A DNA stretch of 64,000 nt from Macrotrachela quadricornifera (Eukaryota > Rotifera > Eurotatoria > Philodinida > Philodinidae): NCBI GenBank assembly GCA_022393335.1, contig JAJEKB010021016.1, forward strand, positions 832,938-896,937, written 5' to 3'. The notes below the pieces were generated by a model. That model saw only the letters and a list, made by a program, of their open reading frames with translations, did no database searches and had not been told where the DNA came from. The translations under genes and the position numbers were made by a program. This document shows, piece by piece, positions 32,901-44,169 of the stretch (its first letter is position 1; each line of letters opens with the position of its first letter).

Positions 32901-35900
32901 TATTGAGGACATTTTCGGAGAGATTTACACTTATGCAGTAACACGATCTTTAATCTATGACGATGCTTGTTCTTGTGGTTTATTACCAAATTGTACTACT
33001 CAAGCGAATTTCATAAACTTGGAAACTCTCGAAAAAACACCAATCAAAGGTATAAAAATTGGATGCACACCAAGTGAATCATTTCGATCGTCAACTCTTG
33101 AATGTTTCTATGATCAGTTATGTCTTGATCTTATTCAAAACTATACCAATTACTCAACAAATATTATTCCTCTTAATCAAACGATAAACCGATTCTTAAT
33201 AAATGCAACTGTAAATGAACTGATCAATGATGTATTTGTTGAAAATTGGACAACATCAATGAATTATTCATCTTATTTTCATAAATGTTCACCTTTATTA
33301 TGTTCATATACTTATGTTGAACAATTCAATCTTCTCTATACAATTACTCTTTTACTTGGACTTCAAGGCGGTGTTAGCATTGTTCTCCAATGGATTTGTC
33401 CTCAGATAGTTCGACTCCTATTTAAAATATATCGATATCGCAAAAGGCGAACCACTCCTGTTCAACTTATATCTACTGTGGAAATGACACCTGCTGAAAA
33501 CGTTAATGCCAATGTTGATAATCGAATTTCTCATATAGAACCGAATATATCAGCAGATGAAGTGTTATGGTATGTTTCTTTTCTATTCATTTGACTGATA
33601 ATTTTCAAGATACATTCATTAGCGTCGATGTTGCATCACCAATACAATATTCTTTAAAATGTATCTTTATCTATACGATATTGATATTTGTAATAATCAT
33701 TGTGATTATATTTTCGATTTTTATTGCTCGACATGAAAGAAAACAAGAGATTTCAACAGGTATGAACTTTTCGGAATAAATATTTGTTTCCGACTGTTTA
33801 TCTCAATAAACAGTACAGAGAATAGAACAAGATATTATCGTTTGATAGATAACAATGGATTCATCTGACAATCCATGTGTATTTGGCAGTTAAAATAGTT
33901 TAGTTTCAAGTATTGAGAATTTTAATGATGAATAAATGACTTGCCCATCTATCTGCTCAGTCATGTGTCTTATTATAAATATGTATTTCTATCAAAGTAT
34001 TGAAATTTTGAAAAATAGTTCACTTTAACATTTTCATTAACAGAACTCTCACTCTCATCCTCTTAATAATAACATATAGAATAATAAACTAATTTTGTTA
34101 GTTTCTTCAACTATAATTACAACGACAATCGATACCATCATTTATTCAATGACTACGGCAACAGCGAACATTACAAATACTTCCTGTGAGTATATCAAAG
34201 AATTCTAGTTTCTTGCTCGAAGACGAGAGTTTGTTATTTTCTGAGACTGATGGTATGAGATATTCATTGTTTATATAGAACGATATAAGAAGGATGTTTT
34301 ATAAGTTTAGATCCCAATTTTATTTTTTCTGTACTCCGAGAGAAAAAGAATTCAACTTTATAATTTCAAAAAGCAACATTCAAAGGATAGTCTTTGTGTT
34401 AGTTCACAAAGTCCAGTAAGATTTAACTTTTCAAAAGCATAATTGAAAATTCATATCTGACCAACATTACTGGACTTCAAAATAGGTCTGCTGTCGCACG
34501 AACTCGTTTTTTCAACTAAAGGGATACCAAACCCTTTCACATTATTGATTTGGAAAGTTATTGTTTACTGAACTTTGTAGAGAATTTGACGGACTATCTT
34601 TTTAAAATAGATATTCATATTAAAGCAATAATAATTAAGAAAAGTATTGATAAAACATTGTCACAGTAACTATTTGTACAGAAAGTACGTATAAAAATCA
34701 AATTATATGAGTTTTTCTAGTTTTTTGATGAACGTATTATTTTCCTATAACTCAGTCAAATTAAATGTTATTCATATACAATAATAGTTTGAATGTTGCT
34801 TTTTGAAATCGTAAAGATAGAATCTTTTTGTCTCGGTGTATAAGATTGTTTTTTGATTTCTTTGTTTTTTCACTAGTACTACTTTGTCAGCCAACATTGC
34901 AGTCAATATCAGTAAACCCTAATAATTACACCAGTGAATACTTATATCCTCTTGCGGGGGATTTTAATAATGATAATCGACTTGATGTCGTTTTTTATTC
35001 AATCGAATATGATGGTATAATCGTGGCATTAGGGCTTGGGGACGGAAATTTTCAAGAAGAGAGAAGGTTGTCTCCATTAAATTATTTTGACATAGTTAAT
35101 ATGGGTTTTGGTGATTTCAACGACGATAATTATCTGGATCTAATCGTCATAAGTCTAAACGTGAGGTCTACAGCTCTTCTACTTGGAATTGGTGACGGCA
35201 CTTTCCAAGCACCAACAATATTGTATTCTATTTCTCTTATATATCCTATCACTGTTGCTGTATCAGATCTAAACAATGACAATCGATTAGATTTTATTAT
35301 TGCCAGTCTGTACGAAAACAACGTTTTTGTGTTACTAGGAAACGGTGATGGTACGTTCATACAACCAGCGGGTTTATATACTGGTTTTCGTAGTTATTTA
35401 TATTCAATTGCTGTCGATGACTTCAATAACGATAATCATTTGGATTTTGCTGTCGTAAATCAGAATACTAGAAATATTGGCGTATTTCTTGGACATAATA
35501 ATGGCAGTTTTGAAGCACAAATAGTATCATCTGCTGGTGGTGCTCTTGATCCATCCTATATAGCAGTTGGCGATTTTAATAGCGACAATCATTTGGACAT
35601 TGCTATCTCTTATAAAACGAAGTGTAGTGTCGGTATTATGTTTGGATATGGAAATGGAAGTTTTGGAGAAATTCTAAAGTTCTACACACCATCTGACGTA
35701 ACAGACTTTCCAATAGTTGCTATGGACTTCAACGGCGACAGTCACTTGGATATCCTATTTCACAGAAAAGATCCTTCGGGTGTAGATATTCTACTTGGAG
35801 ATGGAAAAGGTCGTTTTCAAAGACAAAATTTATTTTCAGTCGAAATTATAGATAATAGAGCACGATTAATTATAGGTGATTTCAACAGTGATGGATATCA

Positions 35901-35979
35901 AGATATAATTAGTGTAGTAGCAGATCCTCCTTCTTTCAATGTTCTGTTGAACACATGTGGATGTTGTACGTTGCAATAA
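26907..35979 (+). CDS. Giant membrane protein, about 1809 aa: three tandem TM-ectodomain-TM modules, a seventh TM and a seven-blade FG-GAP propeller; 12 exons
   Basis: Exons: 26907-27075, 27442-27734, 28392-28967, 29020-29329, 29394-29534, 30132-30736, 31268-31880, 32085-32452, 32539-33569, 33623-33759, 34102-34185, 34877-35979. All junctions are GT-AG with matching phases (5430 nt). Each module has a basic linker, a TM (ending RLYILL... or RVYVVL...), a Cys-rich ectodomain and a GGxxxxLRLIxP-type TM. Shared ectodomain motifs are CPC/CSC, VCSSxF, ESxxxSTLECFY and CxPxxCxY. TMs are near residues 48-70, 408-432, 488-508, 858-890, 956-975, 1290-1318 and 1382-1403. A Thr/Ser stalk follows, then seven DFNxDxxLD calcium-binding FG-GAP blades (about 1450-1800), integrin-alpha-like. 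With a cytosolic N-terminus the propeller is extracellular; a basic ARHERK stretch after the last TM argues somewhat against this. A receptor or adhesion role is inferred. The modules are a bdelloid family I recognise but cannot name. Splitting into several genes is the alternative. Confidence 0.75.
34900..35960 (+). other. FG-GAP/VCBS beta-propeller domain (within the giant gene)
   Basis: Seven repeats carry the Ca-binding loop: GDFNNDNRLD, GDFNDDNYLD, SDLNNDNRLD, DDFNNDNHLD, GDFNSDNHLD, MDFNGDSHLD and GDFNSDGYQD. Most are followed by an LLGxGDGTF-like turn. Seven copies make one closed propeller. The open frame extends upstream to a TTG at 34828, but no ATG precedes it; the upstream part is best read as intron. 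Confidence 0.9.
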
Positions 35980-36290
35980 TTATGCTTATCAATATTAATA
36001 ATGCTTTTAATTTGCCAGAAAAAATAATATTGCACAATCGACTAGTGTATGCCTATAGTAGAAAGAAAACATTTAAAGATCTTGTTTCATCAGAATTTAG
36101 CTTTTTGTACTCCATCAAATTTCTAAAATAATATCAGTACATAATGAACTTTTGTCTGTCTTATGAAATATTTTTGCATACTTTTGCTTGCTTTTGTCTT
36201 CTTCATATTCTTTATTGTTTTCAATCACTTATTTTGAATTTCGTATAGCCATTATATTATTTCAAAAGATACTGAATAAAACACTGATTA
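35980..36290. other. 3' flank of the giant gene
   Basis: AT-rich; nothing specific was recognised. Confidence 0.35.
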
Positions 36291-36560
36291 AGTTGAATTC
36301 AAGTATTCAACTTTTGAAGCTTGGTACGCCTTTCCACAGGGTTTGGTCCTCACCATCAGCTGTTCATCTGTGGTGTTGGTACGCCCTCCTCCAGCATTTC
36401 GCCCTTACCCTCAGCTGGCCCTGTGTGGTGTTGGTACGCCCTGCTCCAGGATTTCACCCTCACCCACAGATACCTCTGTGAGGTTCTATACCCCCAATGT
36501 CTTCCCTCTCTCTCTTCGAATACTTGAATAGTTGAATTCAATTTTCAAGTATTACATATA
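36290..36560. repeat. GC-rich minisatellite island (about 53-bp unit) flanked by inverted TTCAAGTATT-like words
   Basis: Two and a half copies of a unit starting TGTGGTGTTGGTACGCCC (36371, 36424, diverged first copy near 36320) form a locally GC-rich patch in AT-rich DNA. AATTCAAGTATTCAACTTTT on the left and GAATACTTGAATAGTTGAAT on the right are inverted. The open frames here on both strands follow from low stop-codon density and are not genes. Confidence 0.7.
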
Positions 36561-37568
36561 TGAGGTTAACATGATCTCCTCTTGCGTGCAACTTTCGATA
36601 AAGTTTAGGATATTTTTGGAAAGAAGTATGCCAACTGTAGCCAAAGTGACTAATGTCAGCACTTTATTAATGGTCCGTAAAAGCCAAAATTGTTATATAT
36701 GATGAAAAAAGTACCGATGCTTGGTATTTTTCGAATTTAAAATTGGTAGTCTCGCTTTTGGAAATCATAAAATGTGATAAGTTTGTTCAGATTGAGGTGA
36801 CTATAGTATCGCACTTATTGATAAATTACCTGCCAATGATTCTCAAAATAAATAGAATGAATTCAGTCGAGGGTTAAGCGAGTCACCATTGACGAGCGTT
36901 ATTTGTTATATAGGATGTATCAAAAATTCTCAAATAATTTTAAAATGAACTGTTATCATGCTTCTTGATCATGTTCGAAATGTGCAACATTTTTTATTTC
37001 GTCTAGATCTTGTCCTAAGTTGATGGCAAAATTTGGAATTCTTTTCAATGATGCGTTGTGAAAAATTCTATTAACAATGGAAACCTTCATGATAGTACTA
37101 CATTTCACAATATTGTGCGAAATGAAAAAAGGATTCGAAGATTATTTTTATTATCAAATATGTTTTTATATAAGAGAATCACCAGGTTATTCTTTAAGAA
37201 CCACTATGATCAGAAGAATAGTAAATGGAGGAAATAATAAATTTACCAAATCACATGAGATACAAAGATAAAAAATCTCATTGTCAATCATAGAATTTAA
37301 TGTAATATGATGATCCATCTAAAATTGTTATTTTTCAATTTTTTATTAAAATAAACTGTTGCATCATCTTATGCTCATTTTTACTGCTGATGAATATTTT
37401 TGTATGATTTCATCAGTCTTTTTTCTTTGTTGTAAAGATAAGAATATATGGTTATATTTGCATCATCAACTAATATTCTTGCATAATATTCTCTTTAAAT
37501 ATTTATATTTTATAAGAGGCAACATACTTTTTTTCTAGTCACATAATAAAATATATTTTATTATTAAG
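36561..37568. other. Intergenic DNA upstream of the RNA ligase
   Basis: No coding or repeat feature was supported. Short frames such as 37077-37271 are AT-rich and not protein-like. Confidence 0.35.
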
Positions 37569-38624
37569 ATGATTTCGTTTCCCTCCATCAAACAATTTCG
37601 AACGGTGATTGCTGATATAACTGAGCGTACTGATCAGTGCAACAACGATAATGATAAAGAACTCTCTGTACTCAATTTCATTGGTACTGTTAAAATCCAT
37701 GGTACTAATGCAGGAATTGGTTATCATCGAGAGTTGGGGCATTGGTATCAATCACGTAATTTGATAATTACGCCAATCAAGGATAATCTTGGCTTTGCTC
37801 AATATATCGATCCTTTAGCTGATCAATTTTTTTCTGAATATGTTCTTCCACATTGTCCAATAATTCGAGAAAACTATGAACAAGGCAATAATATTCTCAT
37901 TTTTGGTGAATGGTGCGGCGGAAATATTCAAGCAAATGTGGCCATTGTTGGTCTTCCTAAAATGTTCGTGATTTTCAAAGTAAGAGTCGTTGGTCGAAAG
38001 ACGAGGAGAACAGGTGCAAATCAAACTGAGGGTGACAGCAATAAAAATAATAAAACGAATCCATTTTGGGTTTCACCAGAAGAGTGGTCAACTATCAAGT
38101 GGCACGATCGACTCATCTATAATATTTATGATTTTCCTACTTTTTCAATAAAAATTGACTTCAAACATCCGGAATTTTCACAAAAGCAACTTGCTGATAT
38201 TACTGAACAAGTCGAAAAGCAATGTCCTGTAGGTGAATATTTTAAACGAATTGGCATCGGTGAAGGTGTTGTATGGACTGAATGGATGCAAACTCATGGT
38301 GAGCTTACATTCAAAGTGAAAGGTCGAGAACATTCTTCAACAAAAGTAAGAAAATTAGCCGATATAAATACCGAAAAATTAACCAGTAGAGAAGAATTTG
38401 TTGAATATGCATGTACTGAAAATCGCATGCGTCAAGCACACGAATATTTGCGAGAACAACAATTGACAATTGAAATGACAAATTTTCGAATATTTATCAA
38501 ATGGCTTCTGAACGATATTATCAAAGAGGAAAAGGATACTATAAAACAATCGAATATGAATATCAATTATATAGGACGTGCGGTATCGAACAAAGCTCGA
38601 ACATGGTTCCATCAACAATTGTAA
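37569..38624 (+). CDS. Rnl2-type RNA ligase, 351 aa, intronless
   Basis: ATP-dependent RNA ligases seal 3'-OH/5'-phosphate breaks through a lysyl-AMP intermediate. Nucleotidyltransferase motifs are all visible: motif I KIHGTN (42-47, Lys42 as adenylated residue), motif III-like IFGEWCGG (111-118), motif IV GEGVVW (231-236) and motif V LTFKVKG (246-252). A C-terminal all-helical part follows (about 255-351). The motif I form KxHGTN resembles T4 Rnl2 and the trypanosome editing ligases rather than DNA ligases. The size fits Rnl2-like proteins. The single exon and the phage/bacterial affinity suggest horizontal acquisition; RNA ligases of foreign origin have been reported in bdelloids (from memory). 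A role in RNA repair after desiccation or oxidative damage is inference. No targeting signal is seen, and the first ATG is used. Confidence 0.85.
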   Translation: MISFPSIKQFRTVIADITERTDQCNNDNDKELSVLNFIGTVKIHGTNAGIGYHRELGHWYQSRNLIITPIKDNLGFAQYIDPLADQFFSEYVLPHCPIIRENYEQGNNILIFGEWCGGNIQANVAIVGLPKMFVIFKVRVVGRKTRRTGANQTEGDSNKNNKTNPFWVSPEEWSTIKWHDRLIYNIYDFPTFSIKIDFKHPEFSQKQLADITEQVEKQCPVGEYFKRIGIGEGVVWTEWMQTHGELTFKVKGREHSSTKVRKLADINTEKLTSREEFVEYACTENRMRQAHEYLREQQLTIEMTNFRIFIKWLLNDIIKEEKDTIKQSNMNINYIGRAVSNKARTWFHQQL

Positions 38625-38879
38625 TACTAGAATTTAATCAAACCAATAGGAACACGATATTTATTTTCATTTTATTTAAATTAAAATGATTTTTTTTCTT
38701 TAACTGATCTGTTGAATTAAGTATAGAATGATGTCTAGACTTTCAGATGTCTTATATTCACTTTATCAACTTGTAAATGTACTTTTTCAAAGAGAAAGAA
38801 GTCTTTTAAAAGATTGAGAGCAACACAGAAAAAATGTTAAATATTAAAATAATAAAATCAAAATTGTGATTGCGATATG

Positions 38880-39284
38880 CATTACAATATTTCTTTTATT
38901 TTCATTTGTATCAATGTACTTTTAAGTTTATCTTGATCAGCTGCATGAACACAAGAAGAAAATCCATCTACACCGCGCGTCATATAAATTCCACTGAGAG
39001 AATTTTCTTGTTTTCCTAAAGTGATTCCTTCTACTGCACCTGCACATCTAAAGCACCTTCAATTATTTTAATGACCTTATCCCCTATTGAAATTAAATCA
39101 AATTTGTCTTCTATTATGGCAGCAATAGAACCAACTGCTTGAAATCCTAGATTTGAATTCCATGATGTTATAGGAATATCTGAGTAAATTCCACTTTCCA
39201 TAATAGTTTTTCTATTTAATGCAATTGAAATATTTTCTTTTAGATTTGCCGTTCCAGCTTCATTTAACATAATTATCATCGGCT
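38880..39284 (-). pseudogene. Oxidoreductase relic, possibly zinc-type alcohol dehydrogenase / quinone oxidoreductase N-terminus
   Basis: Minus-strand frame 39279-39031 reads MIIMLNEAGTANLKENISI, then ALNRKTIMESGIYSDIP and GFQAVGSIAAIIEDKFDLIS followed by IGDKVIK. This resembles the N-terminal block of the medium-chain dehydrogenase family (ALNRxDxxxRxGxYxxxP ... G.EAVGxIxxVG ... xGDxV). The frame shifts near 39050. The continuation (AVEGITLGKQENSLSGIYMT and onward) is protein-like but not recognised. The upstream end is cut by the TTAA-flanked element. The family call is tentative. Confidence 0.35.
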
Positions 39285-39288
39285 TTAA

Positions 39289-39996
39289 GGCCCACCCCCC
39301 TCTAAAATTTTTTTTTCCCTAGAACACTCAATCTTACTGAAATTTTTATTGAATAAGTATCTGACCATTGATAGTTCTCAGTGAAAATTTGAGCTTATAA
39401 TATTGAGTTTTTCACGAGTTTTTGTAACATCAAGGGTCAAAAAGTAGGTGTCCATGTATCAAAGATTTTTGTTTTCAATTTTAATGATACAGACCTCTGG
39501 ATGGTGTCAAAATGTAGAGAAAACCTGCCTCTATAACCGAACAAAGCCGGATTTTCGAAAAAAAAATAATAATTTTTCAAGATAGTTTTTTCGAAAAACC
39601 TAGATTCATTTTTTAGAAAACTCGAGTTTTTTGTAAACAAATAAATTGAAAACAAAAAATCTGGCTCTGTTAGGTTGTAGCGCTGATATTTACCTTCATT
39701 TTAAAACCTTCTCGAGCTCTCTAACATTTAAAATGGCGGAAAAATCTTTGTCACACTGACAGAAAAAACACAAAAAAACAGTTTCGAGAAAAGAGCAAAA
39801 CAAATTTTGACTTTAGTCATTTTTCTATGTTAGGCGCTTCAGAAAAACTCTGTAAAACCCTCAAAATCCATCGTAAAACTAACAAATCAAAGTGCATTCG
39901 AAAGTAGAGATGGTGGGCTATCTAACTATGTATAAATCTCAAAATCGGTATTTTTGACGAAAATTGCTGTTTTTGACCCGGGGGGGGGGGCGGGCC
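39289..39996. mobile_element. TTAA-flanked TIR element (piggyBac-like MITE), 708 bp
   Basis: Termini GGCCCACCCCCC and the inverse of GGCCCGCCCCCC are flanked on both sides by TTAA (39285-39288 and 39997-40000), the hallmark target of piggyBac-type elements. No transposase is present. The interior is AT-rich with phased A runs, and the minus frame 39655-39437 is not protein-like. Confidence 0.6.
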
Positions 39997-40084
39997 TTAA
40001 TTGAAGTAGGATCAAATAGCACAGAAATATAGGACCTTTTATTCTCCATCACACTATATAAAAGGAAAGTTATTTTAATCCTAG

Positions 40085-40136
40085 TATACGGTATTAAAGT
40101 GTTATTGCGCGTACTACTTTTGGTATGCCCTAAGTA
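40085..40136. mobile_element. Solo terminal repeat of the mariner family
   Basis: ACTACTTTTGGTATGCCCTA (40113-40132), ending CCCTAAG then TA at 40135-40136, matches the right end of the mariner at 25877-25901. No partner end was found nearby, so this is a truncated copy. Confidence 0.65.
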
Positions 40137-41171
40137 CAATCCATTAAGTATTTGTAAAGTAGACATAAAAAATCTCTCTTAAATATATCAATAGCATTAA
40201 GATCACATTAGATAGATAACACACTGTTTTTTTTGCATCAAGCAGACATTCATAATGTTTTTTCGTTGAGAGCCTTAGAATCCTCAAGTGATGCATTAAT
40301 ACACTTTAAGTTCAAGTATTATATGTATAAGTCATTTTTCAAACATATCATATATTTTTTTTCATTCTAGTACTACTTAAATTTCAGATCACATCGATAC
40401 TAATGTGATGTTAATTTAATTGATGTATGTAAGAAAGTATTTTGAACTATCTTCATTGTTAGGCTTTTCCTTACTATAAGTGGCTCCACTTATGAATAGA
40501 ATGGATCACTTGAGAATGTTTTCTCGTAGAGAAGTTATCCATTATATAGAGTTTTTCCATTGAGTGATCTATTGCATGTACATTATAGTCATATGATCAA
40601 CTAATGTTTCTTGAATCGTTGTCTATTTGAGTTCTTTCAAGTTGATATAGAGTTAAGTACCTGATGGCAAATTCTTGTTATTTTCATGAACCAATCGAAT
40701 TTCTTCAGAGAGATCCAATGTGCGTTTCGTCGTTGTCTCACGATGAAAAATAGACAGATGTATTATTGCTTCAGAGGCAAGCGGTCAATTTATTGGAAAC
40801 TATTCATTCTTATTATTTTTTCTGTTTCTGCTTGCAACGAATTTTTCTTGCAATGACTAGACCGACAACGAAGAATGCAAAATGTATTTTCTTCTTTCCT
40901 CTTGTTTTCATAGACATATTCAGACGTTGTTGCATGTATGTTCGCTATATATAGGTTTTCTTTGTCGAAGGAATCGAAAAGTGTTTATTGTTAAGTGTAA
41001 TCTATCAGTGATAGGGTCACATAAGTGATTTTTTTCTGAGAGGCAGTATATTACGAAGAAGAACAACAAGTCATTAAGAAAATCGTAGTTAATAGTTATT
41101 TTTTGACTCAATTTATACATTGATCAAATATTGTTCTTAATTATATTAGATTATGAAAATTTTCAAGACAA
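40137..41171. other. Intergenic DNA upstream of the F-box gene
   Basis: AT-rich. Short frames on both strands are not protein-like. Confidence 0.35.
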
Positions 41172-43113
41172 ATGGAAGATAATTTCGACGATATTGATAA
41201 TACATTATCATCAATAAAACATCGTCGTTATAAAATAACTTGTTTACTTGATTTACCAAATGAAATTTTACTTTTAATTTGTCGTTATTTATCACCAGCT
41301 TATATTTTACACTCATTTTATACACCTGAAAAACCTGAACTACATCTTCATCGTTTAATTATTGATTATTATAAAAAAATAAAACTTGATCAAATATATT
41401 TTAATGAATATTCTTATTTTCATGTATTATTTTCTAATTCAACTAATCCTCTTCAACCTTCATCAATTATATTAAGTAATCAACATGTATCTTGTTTAAC
41501 TAGTCGATTTTTTAATTATATTCGTAATAATATAATTGAATCAATATTTACCAATTTGAAACATCTTATATTAATTGATTCTTCTACATATGATATTCGT
41601 AATATTGAACAATATATTGATCAACTTACACAACTTGAATATCTTCATATTAATATTCGACAACATAATAAAGATTTTGGTAAGTTTAATCAAATAATTA
41701 AATTATCATTTAATTGATAAGTGATATTGAAAAGAAAATCTTATAGAAATTTCTCACATTATTTAAGAATAAATAATTTTTTTTAGATATATTTTACACG
41801 GAAATGTGTGATGGATCGATCGGTCGATTATTATTCAATAAAAACCTATCAATCTTACATAATGTTAATATTGAAATTCCTGGTGGACTTGTATTGTATC
41901 ATTCATTATTATCTCATCAAAATCTTCGTCATGTTCAATTTATTTTACAAACAATTGATGATTTATATATATTACTCAATAAACTTCTACCTAATGTTGA
42001 AACAATGATTGTTCAATTATCTCAAAAACGTATTTTGAGTAAGTTTATTGATAACAGTTAATAATTGAAATATATATCTATATATTTATTTAAGCATGTC
42101 ATCCTCCACAATGTATATCAAAATGTCATCGTTTAATTGAATTTAGTTTATTAGAACCTCGTATTGGAATAGTTATTGATGATATTAAATCTATTCTTAT
42201 TTATATGCCAAATTTAATTAAATTAACATTAAGTATTCGTGATACACCTGATCCAATATTTAGTAATGGTCCATCTTTTGAATCAATATTAAATGAATAT
42301 GTTCCAAATATTCGTCAATTTGATTATACAATGACACATAGAATTCTAAATCAAGAATATATTAAAGATTTTGTTCAATGGTCAATGAATATTAAATATT
42401 ATTCAAATGAAAATTCTGAATGGATTCATATATATTCATTACCATGGCCATCAAATAAAAATGATAAACGAAAATTACCTATTGTTAAAGATGGTTGGAA
42501 TAAATCAGTTGGATTAGATGTTAAAAGAACATCATATATGGAACATGTTATGATTACAAATGCAAATGAATTAATTCAATTAAAAAATGTTTTTTATAGT
42601 GCTTATCAAATAACAAGTTCTATATCAATTGATATTAAATTACCTGAAAGAATTTCTAAACTTATTCTCACACAAGATGTTGGTAAGATATTTTATATAA
42701 AAGAAAACCTAGTTGATTATTTTATTTTAGATATTGGTTCGATAAATTCAATAGTTCATTTAAATATTTATCATTTAATAGTTAAACGTTGTTTAATATC
42801 AGAAAATGATATATCAATTCTTGCTCATCAATATCCAAATGTTAAATATTTACAATTATTATTTCCATTAAATAAAACATTATTTATTCGTTGTATTAAA
42901 ACTTTATTTAGTAATGATGGTAGTATCGAGAAAAAGTTTCGTTATTGGTCTAAATTGATCAATTTTTCTACAGAAGTCGTTTATGAACAATCAAAATTAA
43001 TAATTTCTGACAGTCAATTTCATCGTTGGCTTACTGAAAATACAGATTTGAAATATAATAGATATTTTTTTCATGCAAACTATTCTGCATCAATGTTTTC
43101 TGTTTGGCTTTGA
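41172..43113 (+). CDS. F-box protein with divergent leucine-rich repeats, 592 aa, three exons
   Basis: Exons 41172-41679, 41787-42038 and 42095-43113 join in phase 1 at both junctions (1779 nt). Residues 23-45 are an F-box (LLDLPNEILLLICRYLS), which binds Skp1 in SCF ubiquitin ligases. The rest is a solenoid of degenerate LRR-like segments (LTQLEYLHINIR, LIKLTLSIRD, YPNVKYLQLLFPL), presumably the substrate-binding part. The DLPNEILLxICxYLSP form with an Ile/Asn/Tyr-rich tail is typical of a large bdelloid F-box family. The substrate is unknown. No signal peptide or TM is present. Codon use is extremely AT-rich, like the neighbouring genes. Confidence 0.85.
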
Positions 43114-43147
43114 TTTTCTTCTATTTATATATTTCTTGTTTTTATAT

Positions 43148-43153
43148 AATAAA
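43148..43153 (+). terminator. AATAAA poly(A) signal of the F-box gene
   Basis: AATAAA 34 bp after the stop codon, followed by an A-rich run. Confidence 0.5.
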
Positions 43154-43659
43154 GATAAAAAAAACATAATTTACTTCAAGAAAAATGTCCGATCTCGTTA
43201 ATGTAACAGCAGTGATACTAAGGAGATAAAGTGTAACACTTCACTACTGAATTTTACAAGGTATTAAAGCTGTTTATACATGTAATTTTCGAAAATGATG
43301 AGGTTTTTTTAATAAATGGAAAACCCAGTCAGACAAAATCAGAAAAAAAAGGCATTTTTATGTGTTCAAAAATTTGATTTGTTTACTCAATACCACAAAA
43401 ATATAAACAATTTTTTTATTTTTAGAAGCATCAATTTAAATATATCATTACCACTCGTTTTTTGTTTTATCAAAGTTTATTCGAAGATAAAACATGAAAA
43501 AATTGAGACAAAATATATTTGTCTTAAACAAGCTTTGTATTGGATAGTATAAGAAACGCACTATTAAGAATTATAAATCAGTCTATAGAAGTTATACTCT
43601 CTTGAATAGCGAACTATTGTCTTTGGATACGATAAATTTTACGAAAAACTTTCTATAGG
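43154..43659. other. Intergenic AT-rich DNA
   Basis: Between the F-box gene and the dispersed repeat; nothing was recognised. Confidence 0.35.
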
Positions 43660-44165
43660 GCCATATTTTTTAAAGTTTCGGAAACATAAGATTTTGTAGC
43701 TTTTTCAAACAGCTATTCAAATGTGCTAAACCAGAATTTTGGTACTTTCAATTTTTACGATAAATCATTCGTCACAAAATCACTATAGATCACAAATATA
43801 GACATAATATCACTAGTGCATACGTAGAATTTAGTATCGAATTCTACTGAATCAAATAACCGATTGATGATTCATATACACAATTGAAGCCCTATTCAAG
43901 AAGTATCAAATTCATTATTTAAGTTCCATTTTATCTTATGTATTTATTATAAAATTGAACTCACTATCCAGATATCATTTATTGAAGAAATAACCAAAAA
44001 TGAGTAATTTTGTTAATAGTTGTAAGGTTTCAAAAATCGACCGAAACACCATAAATTTAGCATCAAAATGCGCGTCTCAATATTCTCTTTCTATTGACAT
44101 AAAATTCAATAGGGTTTAGAAGGGAAAATACCAATGGACCAATTTATGGTCTTATGCGCTCGTGT
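43660..44165. repeat. Dispersed repeat, copy 2 (first copy at 15058-15530)
   Basis: Same orientation as copy 1 and similar over about 470 bp. It carries an extra stretch of about 50 bp (43858-43908, CGATTGATGATTCATATACA and onward) absent from the other copy. Both end near GGTTTTATGCGCTC-like sequence (GGTCTTATGCGCTC here). Confidence 0.85.
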
Positions 44166-44169
44166 CCTT

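Noticed and set aside
34828..34876. N-terminal 16 residues of the FG-GAP frame as a signal peptide of a separate gene
   Set aside because: The frame begins at TTG, with no ATG. An acceptor at 34875-34876 joins in phase to the Thr-rich exon, so this stretch is better read as intron. A separate gene is not fully excluded.
36188..36541. Four overlapping open frames, both strands
   Set aside because: GC-rich minisatellite has few stop codons in any frame; no frame looks protein-like beyond its repeats.
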